NCBI GenBank assembly: GCA_913062815.1
Contig: CAJXWZ010000005.1
Span: 122,532-186,531 of the forward strand
Origin: an uncultured Colwellia sp.
Lineage (GTDB): Bacteria; Pseudomonadota; Gammaproteobacteria; Enterobacterales; Alteromonadaceae
Direction of reading: 5' to 3'
Length of the DNA stretch: 64,000 bases
The notes under the pieces are model-generated. The model saw nothing but the letters and a program-made list of their open reading frames with translations. It made no database searches and was not told the DNA's origin. Position numbers and translations under genes: made by a program. This document shows, one piece after another, positions 57,991-64,000 of the stretch; position 1 is the first letter of the stretch, and each line of letters starts with the position of its first letter.

Positions 57991-58497
57991 CTAATGATGA
58001 TGCCCATGCATGTCTGGCGCAGCAGTTCGTGCTGCTTTTTCTTGAGTGGGGCTAAAAACAGGTACCTGGGTAGTCAAAGTCATTTTATTTGAAAAATTAA
58101 AGTTCAACTTTATCTGTTGCTCTGCTTTTAGCGGTTTTTTAACATCAAATATCATTAGATGTAAACCTGAAGGCTGTAGTATAACACGGCCTTTAGGGGG
58201 AATATCAATTGACTCAAGTTTGCGCATTCGCATCATACCTTCAAACATTGAGTGTTGATGAATTTCTATTCTCGGTGAAATCTGGCTACTGACGCCAAGC
58301 AAGGTTACTGTCTCAGCGCTATCATTCACTATTTCCATATAGGATGAAGAAATAGACGTGCCAGGAATTGTTGCTCTAACATAGGCCTTTTCAATCAAAA
58401 CCATAGTATTTTTTACTTTTGAAACAGGTTCGCTGTGACTAATAAAGCTAACAAAACTGCTTAGTAATAATAAAGTAAATAAATAGTAATTTTTCAT
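57991..58497 (-). CDS. PCu(A)C copper chaperone
   Basis: 168 residues with a signal peptide (cleavage after SHSEP region). The copper motif is visible as IHQHSMFEGMMRMRKL and SGLHLMIF, i.e. the His/Met set of the PCu(A)C family, plus a C-terminal MHGHHH tail that can add copper ligands. These periplasmic proteins bind Cu(I) and help build the CuA site of cytochrome oxidase. It starts the PCu(A)C-DUF2333-TIGR04219 operon. No oxidase gene is nearby. Confidence 0.92.
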   Translation of the reverse strand: MKNYYLFTLLLLSSFVSFISHSEPVSKVKNTMVLIEKAYVRATIPGTSISSSYMEIVNDSAETVTLLGVSSQISPRIEIHQHSMFEGMMRMRKLESIDIPPKGRVILQPSGLHLMIFDVKKPLKAEQQIKLNFNFSNKMTLTTQVPVFSPTQEKAARTAAPDMHGHHH

Positions 58498-58564
58498 CTG
58501 ACGCTATACTTCCCTTTCCAAAAAATTTAAAGTTTAACTCTACCACTCTTAGCAAAGTAACAAA

Positions 58565-59302
58565 ATGTCTGACTTAATAATTACCAAAGAAAAACAAGGT
58601 GTTTTTACCATCACCTTAAACAGGTTTGATAAAAAGAATGCGCTTAATAACCAGATGTATAAACAGCTTTGCCGGCTTTTTGATTATGCTAAAAGCAATA
58701 GCGACGTACGCTGTGTTTTAATTCAAGGTAATGAACATTGCTTTTGCGCTGGCAATGATCTGCAAGACTTTATCGAATGCTCTGAAAACGACGATTTAGT
58801 GGCACTTGATTTTGTCAAAATATTAAGTGAGTTTACCAAGCCTTTAATTGCTGCTGTTGCTGGTGCTGCCGTTGGTATAGGTACAACTTTACTACTGCAC
58901 TGCGACATGGTTATTGCCGCCAACAATGCTAAATTCAAACTCCCTTTTACTCAACTAGGTTTATGCCCAGAGGCTGGTTCAAGTTTACTGTTAACCCGTT
59001 TGATAGGTGCAAACCGAGCCTTTGAGCTTATGGTACTTGGCAGTACGTTTTCAGCCGAGCAAGCTCACCAATATGGTATTGCAAACCAAGTTTGTCTGCC
59101 TAACGAATTAATCAGTATAGGTGAACAAATCGCTCACAAAATTGCCAGCTTGCCCTTTGATGCTGTATTGACTAGTAGAAAACTCATTCGCCAAGCGACA
59201 CAGTTACAACTATCACAAGTCATCAACAATGAAGGAGAAGAGTTCGCTCGCCTCGTCAATACCCCAGAGTGTAAAGCTATTTTAGCAAAGTTTTTCAACT
59301 AA
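58565..59302 (+). CDS. enoyl-CoA hydratase/isomerase (crotonase) family protein
   Basis: 245 residues. Crotonase fold with FAGNDLQDF (the oxyanion-hole region) near residue 62, AAVAGAAVGIGTTLLLHCD and PFTQLGLCPEAGSSLLLTRLIG (the second catalytic segment) near 120-145. The glutamates used by true hydratases are not all present, so it may be a hydratase, isomerase or other CoA-ester enzyme. It is a single gene whose stop overlaps the stop of the convergent TPR gene by 8 bases. Confidence 0.9.
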   Translation: MSDLIITKEKQGVFTITLNRFDKKNALNNQMYKQLCRLFDYAKSNSDVRCVLIQGNEHCFCAGNDLQDFIECSENDDLVALDFVKILSEFTKPLIAAVAGAAVGIGTTLLLHCDMVIAANNAKFKLPFTQLGLCPEAGSSLLLTRLIGANRAFELMVLGSTFSAEQAHQYGIANQVCLPNELISIGEQIAHKIASLPFDAVLTSRKLIRQATQLQLSQVINNEGEEFARLVNTPECKAILAKFFN

Positions 59303-60326
59303 CTTTGCTTTGCTTTTTCACCGCTTTTTTAATTTTTTTGGCTAAAGATTTAACTTTACCTTTTAATTCGTCATCATCTTGATAGTTAACTGACGATATA
59401 AGGTTTTTAGCCTTTAGCAGTTGCTTGTCATTAAGATAAAGCTCTGCTAATCGATATTGAGCCCACTCATGATATTGCTTACTATCGAGGGTAATAAGTT
59501 GTTCTAATGCCTCAATACCAATGTTAATTTCTTCACCTGAATTCACTGCCACTTTGCCAATTTGATATAAGGTGTGTTGTTTTTCTTTATCCGTTTTGGC
59601 ATTTTTGAGCGCGAGGCTAAATGCATCTCTGGATTTTTGCCATTGGGTGTTATCATCTTCAGCTTGTCGGCTATAGGCAAGTCCTTGCGTATAAAATAGG
59701 TGACCGCTGTTTGGCGTTATACTCAAACCATCTAAAATCGCTTGTTCTGCTAAGTCATTTTGCTCTTTTTTCCAATAAACTCGGGCCAGACTCGCATAAC
59801 CTTTTTCAGCGTCAAGTGGAATTAAAGCTTGCGAATAGGTTAATGCTTGCTCTACATCTCCCCCGGCAATACTTGGCGCACCAAGATGAAAGCCAATAAT
59901 GCCTTCGAGTGTTTTTTGATGCTGTGGGTTTATCGTTAGTGCATGTTGCCATGCCTCAAGCGCATCACTTGCATAGCCTAGCTTTGAAAAGATACTGACT
60001 TTTTGAGCCATGACCACGGCACTACGTCCAAAGTAATAATATACATCAGCATTTTGTTTATTGTCTTCTGCCAACGCTGCTAATAAATCATATGATTCTT
60101 CTGTTTCATCCGCTCTAAAAAGCAAACGACTTTGTAGTAATGTGCCCGTTAATGAATTCTTTTGTATTTCGGTTAATTTTGAGAATAAAGCTTTAGCTTC
60201 AACCAGCTGATCTGCTTCCAATGCTTTGACAATGTTATTTTCAAAATCATCTGCGGCACCAGCATAAAGACTACAAAGAGACAGCAGGCTGACTAAAAAT
60301 ATATTTTTGAACTGCTTAAATTTCAT
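59295..60326 (-). CDS. periplasmic tetratricopeptide-repeat protein
   Basis: About 343 residues from ATG 60326 (MKFKQFKNIFLV), with AGGAAG upstream; the frame extends to 60347. A signal peptide (cleavage near AGA) precedes TPR units of about 34 residues (QKNSLTGTLLQSRLLFRADE, LEAWQHALTINPQHQKTLEGI, EQAILDGLSITPNSGHLFY, GIEALEQLITLDSKQYH). It probably scaffolds envelope proteins. The C-terminus is very lysine-rich (KKIKKAVKKQSKV). It lies upstream of the psp-like operon on the same strand, 45 bases after it. Confidence 0.85.
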   Translation of the reverse strand: MKFKQFKNIFLVSLLSLCSLYAGAADDFENNIVKALEADQLVEAKALFSKLTEIQKNSLTGTLLQSRLLFRADETEESYDLLAALAEDNKQNADVYYYFGRSAVVMAQKVSIFSKLGYASDALEAWQHALTINPQHQKTLEGIIGFHLGAPSIAGGDVEQALTYSQALIPLDAEKGYASLARVYWKKEQNDLAEQAILDGLSITPNSGHLFYTQGLAYSRQAEDDNTQWQKSRDAFSLALKNAKTDKEKQHTLYQIGKVAVNSGEEINIGIEALEQLITLDSKQYHEWAQYRLAELYLNDKQLLKAKNLISSVNYQDDDELKGKVKSLAKKIKKAVKKQSKVS

Positions 60327-60370
60327 TATTACTTCCTGTATTAGCATTATTAATTTTCATCATACTCGTT

Positions 60371-60721
60371 TTAGTACCCACGTTCATATTGTTTTGCTGG
60401 TTTATTTCGGGTCACCAACCAGATAACTCCGGCAATTAAAAATACCGGCCAAAATACACCTATTGCGACCATAGCAATAGCGCCCGCTATTAACAAACCA
60501 ATAAAGATCAATGAGCCAAATACACTTAACACTATGGCTAAGGCAATTAATACTAAAATAACGGTAGCCACTGCTGACACTCCTATAGCTTTTAATGGTT
60601 CAATTAATTCACCGTCCATGTACACATTTACATCAAGTAGCTCTAAGAAACTCACTCCTAATACATAGGTTAAAAATAGCGTGGCGAAAATGGCTAATAA
60701 TAAAGATTTAAAAAATGACAT
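60371..60721 (-). CDS. three-helix membrane protein of the psp-like operon
   Basis: 116 residues with about three to four hydrophobic stretches (MSFFKSLLLAIFATLFLTY, AIGVSAVATVILVLIAL, FGSLIFIGLLIAGAIAMVAIG and PVFLIAGVIWL). It has no known domain; it sits directly after pspC, 36 bases on. It is probably an inner-membrane partner of PspA/PspC specific to this group. Confidence 0.7.
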   Translation of the reverse strand: MSFFKSLLLAIFATLFLTYVLGVSFLELLDVNVYMDGELIEPLKAIGVSAVATVILVLIALAIVLSVFGSLIFIGLLIAGAIAMVAIGVFWPVFLIAGVIWLVTRNKPAKQYERGY

Positions 60722-60757
60722 TGGAATTCCCCTTACTGTGCAACAGCGCCGTTATCT

Positions 60758-60988
60758 TTATTTGTAACGACTTTGAGGTAGTAAAATACTTGCGACAACA
60801 TAGGCAACACCAGTTGCTACGGGTAAAAGAATCAAGGCGCCAATTGCCGCAACCCTCACGACAATGCGTGGCAAGTTGTAATGTTTAGCGATACCAGCAC
60901 ATACGCCTGACAATTTTTTGTGCAAGCTATCTTTAGACAATCTTTTATTTATACTTTGACTTGATGAATACTCTCTTTCGTATCTCAT
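60758..60988 (-). CDS. pspC: PspC-like envelope stress membrane protein
   Basis: About 76 residues from ATG 60988 (MRYEREYSS), preceded by AAGGAT. The PspC domain is clear: LHKKLSGVCAGIAKHYNLPRIVVRVAAI, followed by a hydrophobic helix. It is shorter than E. coli PspC (119 residues), lacking the C-terminal cytoplasmic tail. It lies after pspA and before the three-helix protein; pspB is absent. Confidence 0.9.
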   Translation of the reverse strand: MRYEREYSSSQSINKRLSKDSLHKKLSGVCAGIAKHYNLPRIVVRVAAIGALILLPVATGVAYVVASILLPQSRYK

Positions 60989-61082
60989 AATTTTATCCTT
61001 TGTTACTCCAGTTATGATGCTGCGCAACTTCACATTTACCCAGCATCATATATTTACAGCGTTTGCTACTATTTAACTAAGG

Positions 61083-61757
61083 CTATGCTGCTTGCGCTTT
61101 TTTTTTCATTTGCGCCAATTCTTGCTCAATCGTGTCATCTTTTTCTAATTCAGCGAATTGAGCATTTAAGCTTTGCCCTTCCCCGCTGGTTTGCATTAGA
61201 TCATAAGCTTCAACCTGCGCTTCTACTCGGTCGATTTTTTGTTGATAACGCTCAAACTTACTCATCGCTGCTTCAATATTATAAACCGCTGATTGCTCAC
61301 GTACTTTCAAGCGTACTTCAGCTGATTCTTGACGAAGTGTATAGGCTTCTTGCTTACGTCTTGCTTCAGATAATTTTTCCTGTAAGCGTGAGGCATCATC
61401 TTGTACTTGTGCTAAAAATTCAGACAACTTATGGTCTTCTTGCTCTAGAATTTCTAACTCATTTTGATATTTATGCTTTTGCGTTAATGCTGACTTTGCC
61501 AGATCTTCTCTCTCTTTTGCCAATGCTAATTCAGCTTTACCGTGCCAATGATCTACACTTGCTTTTGTTGATTTTACTCGACGAGTATGTGACTTCTGCT
61601 CAGCAATATTTTTAGCTGCCGTTGAGCGTACTTCGACTAATGTTTCTTCCATTTCTTGAATGATTAACCGAATCATTTTTTCAGGTTGTTCTGCTTTATC
61701 TAACATGCTGTTTAAATTTGCATTAACGATATCGGTAAAACGTGTAAATAATCCCAT
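61083..61757 (-). CDS. pspA: PspA/IM30 phage-shock protein
   Basis: 224 residues, the usual length. It begins MGLFTRFTDIVNANLNSMLDKAEQPEKMIRL, with the N-terminal amphipathic helix and the DPEKMIRLIIQEMEETLVEVR-type segment (here AEQPEKMIRLIIQEMEETL) typical of PspA. The rest is coiled-coil. PspA oligomerises and protects a damaged inner membrane, and in enterobacteria inhibits PspF. No pspF or pspB is in the window. It precedes pspC and follows a secreted protein by 17 bases. Confidence 0.95.
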   Translation of the reverse strand: MGLFTRFTDIVNANLNSMLDKAEQPEKMIRLIIQEMEETLVEVRSTAAKNIAEQKSHTRRVKSTKASVDHWHGKAELALAKEREDLAKSALTQKHKYQNELEILEQEDHKLSEFLAQVQDDASRLQEKLSEARRKQEAYTLRQESAEVRLKVREQSAVYNIEAAMSKFERYQQKIDRVEAQVEAYDLMQTSGEGQSLNAQFAELEKDDTIEQELAQMKKKAQAA

Positions 61758-61774
61758 GATCTTCTCTCCTGCTA

Positions 61775-62113
61775 TTATAATGATTTAGTATTTGGTTGAT
61801 TTGTGGTTAGTTTTTCATTTTGACTAATTTTGTCTACCGCTGCGGTTGTTTGCTTTTCATCTAACCAAGCAAGTGACTCTGTAATTGATTCATCAAAAGA
61901 AAAGTCTACGCTAAAGCTATTCAATTCGGCTTCAATTGATTGTTGTACTTGTACTGTTAAATCGCTCACGACTTGCTGCCCTTGAGCAACTACCATTGCC
62001 GTTAATGAATTCTCGATATTACTGCTTTGTTCTGCATTAGCGTTTAGGCTAAAAATTGCGCCTAATGAAATTAATAAAGCAACACTAATATTTTTGCGGT
62101 TGAATGTATTCAT
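61775..62113 (-). CDS. secreted protein of unknown function, first gene of the psp-like operon
   Basis: 112 residues. A signal peptide (MNTFNRKNISVALLISLGAI, cleavage after NANA) precedes an acidic, helical domain (LTAMVVAQGQQVVSDLTVQVQQSIEAEL). I do not recognise the family. It starts 17 bases before pspA, so it is very probably co-transcribed and periplasmic; it may report on envelope stress to the Psp proteins. Ribosome binding site AGAAGG is upstream. Confidence 0.7.
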   Translation of the reverse strand: MNTFNRKNISVALLISLGAIFSLNANAEQSSNIENSLTAMVVAQGQQVVSDLTVQVQQSIEAELNSFSVDFSFDESITESLAWLDEKQTTAAVDKISQNEKLTTNQPNTKSL

Positions 62114-62210
62114 GTTGAAATTCCTTCTTTGGTTACTGTTTACTAGTTTTAAATAAAATTCGTTTAAATTGTTAACAACGGTGGGTTGTTATCATTTGTA
62201 ATTTAACAGT

Positions 62211-62226
62211 TACAAGTGCCATGCCA
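62211..62226 (-). promoter_or_regulatory. sigma-54-like element upstream of the psp-like operon
   Basis: On the minus strand TGGCAT-GGCAC-TTGTA matches TGGCAC-N5-TTGCW with two mismatches. Psp operons in enterobacteria are sigma-54/PspF-controlled, so the position is fitting, but the match is moderate and the leader would be about 90 bases. Confidence 0.3.
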
Positions 62227-62381
62227 ATCGCGAATAATTATTTATCATATTGATTTATAAGTATTAATTATTCTTATCGTATGAACCTAACGACTAGGGA
62301 CATATTATGTCAGACTAAACTTTAGTTAATTTAACCATGCCTTTCGTCAAATTAACCAAAATGGGAATTGAGGTGTTTTAG

Positions 62382-62534
62382 ATGCAATCGTTCAGGTTTT
62401 CAAACAAGGTACATACAATAAAACTAATTAATAAATTTAGTATTTATGTATGGTTGAACAACCATTGGGTTATAGCTTATTTTAATGAGAATATCAGTGA
62501 AAGAGATCACTACGAGGTATTCAAGCAAGGCTAA
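62382..62534 (+). CDS. small ORF of 50 residues with a good ribosome binding site
   Basis: 50 residues (MQSFRFSNKVHTIKL, then a tryptophan-rich VWLNNHWVIAYFNEN). GAGG at 62370-62373 sits 8 bases before ATG 62382. No homologue comes to mind and it may still be spurious in such AT-rich DNA. It is divergent from the psp-like operon. Confidence 0.35.
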   Translation: MQSFRFSNKVHTIKLINKFSIYVWLNNHWVIAYFNENISERDHYEVFKQG

Positions 62535-62657
62535 GGGATCTGTAGATTATTGGAAATGACTAAGATTTAACAAGGTATTCTGAACAAGTTCGTGCGTGGG
62601 AATATTGATTGGCTCTGCAATACAGCGCTTAAAATTGGTGGTTAAGACATGCCAACT

Positions 62658-62759
62658 TTAAGCGGTTTCTTGCTCTAAAAAACCAACAATGAAAGAAATA
62701 GCCAGTATAGATACCGCAGGTATCATCATCAAAGCAAATAAAGAAGTAGCAGTTAACAT
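62658..62759 (-). CDS. 33-residue single-helix membrane microprotein
   Basis: The ORF begins at ATG 62759 with AAGGA ending 8 bases upstream, an ideal ribosome binding site, and ends with TAA at 62658. It encodes 33 residues, almost all one membrane helix (SLFALMMIPAVSILAISFIV) followed by a short acidic tail (GFLEQETA). Such small membrane proteins often regulate larger membrane complexes. It lies between psp-like genes and dusA, on the same strand as both, with about 540 bases to the psp start. No family is recognised. Confidence 0.55.
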   Translation of the reverse strand: MLTATSLFALMMIPAVSILAISFIVGFLEQETA

Positions 62760-63091
62760 AAAATTTATCCTTTTTATCTACACAATAAATAAAACAATGT
62801 AAGTTTTATTAATAAGTCGCAACAAGTGTTACAAAGGTTGTGCCATTGTTTCAGTTTTTTATTAAACAACTGATACAAAAGGATTTTTATTTTTTACATT
62901 ATTCTCTCTTATCTAATTATTACTATTCAAAATAGAGCTTTTGGTTCAAAACACTACTTTTTAGTGTATTTTGTAACAAAATAGCATTCCAACAAACAAT
63001 ACGCATAAACTTGATCAACTCACATTCCCGATATAGGGAAGTTAAATCCCAAAATCGGTACATCAGCATATCGAATGCGCTATGTTTTTAG

Positions 63092-64000
63092 TTAAAGCAC
63101 AACCTTAGCAAACGCTTCTTTCAAGGTATTGCCATTTGCTTGTGCTTGCCCCGCACATTCACTTAAATAACGGCGATATTGACGTGCCCCTGCTAAGCCA
63201 TTACACAGCCCAAGCATATGCCTAAGCACATGCCATGCTCTATTATTGCCATGAATAGGGGTTGTACTAACATACTCATCTACATAATCAGCCATAGCAT
63301 CAATCACTTGTTGCCTAGTGATAACATCTTGTTTCATACCGTATATTTCATTATCAACGTTTGAAAGTAAATAAGGACTATTGTAGATTTCACGGCCGAT
63401 CATCACGCCATCAATATGTTGCAAATGTGCTTTAGTTTCATCAAGGGTTTTAATGCCCCCATTGATAGAAATTTCAAGATCGGCAAAGTCTTGTTTAATT
63501 TGGTAAACACGAGAGTAATCTAACGGTGGTATGTCTCTATTTTGCTTTGGGCTTAAACCACTGAGCCAGGCCTTGCGGGCATGAATTATAAAATGCTGAC
63601 AACCTGATTGTGCAACATGTTCAATAAAGGTATGCAAAAACTCATACGAGTCTAAATCGTCAATGCCAATACGCGACTTTACGGTTACCGGTACTTTAGT
63701 TGCTGCTTGCATTTCACTCACACAATCTGCCACTAATGTAGGCTCTGCCATTAAACAGGCACCAAACCGACCATTTTGCACCCGATCAGATGGGCAACCT
63801 ACGTTAATGTTGATTTCGTCATAACCATGTTGTTCTGCAATTTTGGCGCATTCAGTCATGTCTTTCACATTACTGCCACCTAACTGAAGCACTAAGGGAT
63901 GCTCTTCATCATTATAAGTAAGGTAGTCTCCCTTACCGTGTAAAATAGCACCCGTAGTAACCATTTCAGTATAAAGCACGGTATGTGCTGACATTAAGCG
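63092..64000 (-). CDS. dusA: tRNA-dihydrouridine(20/20a) synthase, 5' end outside the window
   Basis: At least 302 residues are visible, running off the right edge; the in-frame ATG at 63994 is internal, since RLM precedes it and E. coli DusA has about 20-30 more residues here. DusA reduces U20/U20a of tRNAs with FMN and NADPH. Motifs include [30 protein letters not shown], the catalytic cysteine in [39 protein letters not shown] (DusA-specific) and SINGGIKT for FMN. The C-terminal helical domain follows. Confidence 0.96.
   Translation of the reverse strand, partial: RLMSAHTVLYTEMVTTGAILHGKGDYLTYNDEEHPLVLQLGGSNVKDMTECAKIAEQHGYDEININVGCPSDRVQNGRFGACLMAEPTLVADCVSEMQAATKVPVTVKSRIGIDDLDSYEFLHTFIEHVAQSGCQHFIIHARKAWLSGLSPKQNRDIPPLDYSRVYQIKQDFADLEISINGGIKTLDETKAHLQHIDGVMIGREIYNSPYLLSNVDNEIYGMKQDVITRQQVIDAMADYVDEYVSTTPIHGNNRAWHVLRHMLGLCNGLAGARQYRRYLSECAGQAQANGNTLKEAFAKVVL

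Larger units (their letters stand above)
62114..63091. other. 978-base stretch between the psp-like operon and dusA
   Basis: No large gene is seen. The left part holds the psp-like promoter region with a sigma-54-like element (62211-62226) and a 7-bp hairpin (62173-62191, TAACAAC/GTTGTTA). Two small ORFs with good ribosome binding sites lie at 62382 and 62658. The last 330 bases (62760-63091) are AT-rich without features I can support. Confidence 0.6.

Noticed and set aside
61085..61615. 176-residue plus-strand ORF antisense to pspA
   Set aside because: It reads as leucine-rich antisense of the pspA coiled coil; no ribosome binding site or conserved pattern.

Overview
The window looks like chromosome of a low-GC marine gammaproteobacterium of the Alteromonadales, most like Colwellia or a close relative (Colwelliaceae). 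This is an inference from the mix of protein families (FadBA, RraB, TIGR03899, TIGR04219, DUF2333, ElbB, EAL-HDOD, a MepM-AnmK pair next to tyrS) and from AT-rich intergenic DNA. I see no rRNA, tRNA, CRISPR array, insertion sequence or prophage. Gene density is high, and most convergent gene pairs share a clear bidirectional hairpin terminator.

Layout. 1-6 kb: edge of a beta-ketoacyl-synthase-like gene, a GlxA-type regulator, an orphan solute-binding protein, an all-alpha dUTPase, a DUF2726 protein behind a sigma-54-like element, and a PepO metallopeptidase. 6-12.5 kb: mtnN with a degenerate CobD/CbiB-like membrane protein, a rhodanese, a TRIC-type channel, PlsC-like acyltransferase, RraB, a lipoprotein operon and an atypical NRAMP transporter. 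12.6-18 kb: tyrS diverging from an M23 endopeptidase-anmK operon, plus small proteins. 18-24 kb: diheme cytochrome c peroxidase with a (PPQ)8 linker, a two-component system and an unknown anchored protein. 23.8-30 kb: a tight MocR regulator-MFS-ElbB-GH3 operon diverging from an EamA transporter. 30-34.4 kb: an intergenic region with a perfect (TTTA)12 microsatellite, fbp, an EAL-HDOD protein and a manganese pyrophosphatase. 34.5-43 kb: fadBA with a structured 3' region, an MFS transporter, a REC-DUF3369-GGDEF-EAL protein and a TIGR03899 protein. 43-47.4 kb: the cysJIH sulfite-reduction operon. 47.6-56 kb: a second orphan solute-binding protein and an efflux locus (HlyD adaptor, ABC ATPase, FtsX-type permease, NtrC-like regulator, histidine kinase). 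56-60.3 kb: PCu(A)C-DUF2333-TIGR04219 operon, a crotonase and a TPR protein. 60.3-64 kb: an unusual psp (envelope-stress) operon, a 978-base stretch with two good small ORFs, and the 5'-truncated dusA.

The most coherent candidate system is the efflux locus at 48.7-56 kb. A good -24/-12 (sigma-54) element lies about 40-55 bases upstream of the adaptor gene, and the same cluster encodes a sigma-54-activator-type response regulator and its kinase. That regulator gene sits only 12 bases behind a perfect terminator hairpin, so its expression probably depends on read-through of the efflux transcript. Other unusual points are the degenerate CobD-like protein beside mtnN, the NRAMP protein lacking both canonical metal-binding motifs, an apparent ATA start at 12619, the reorganised psp operon with a 33-residue membrane microprotein nearby, and a possible 3'UTR-derived small RNA behind fadA. 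None of these is shown to be a new system by sequence reading alone.
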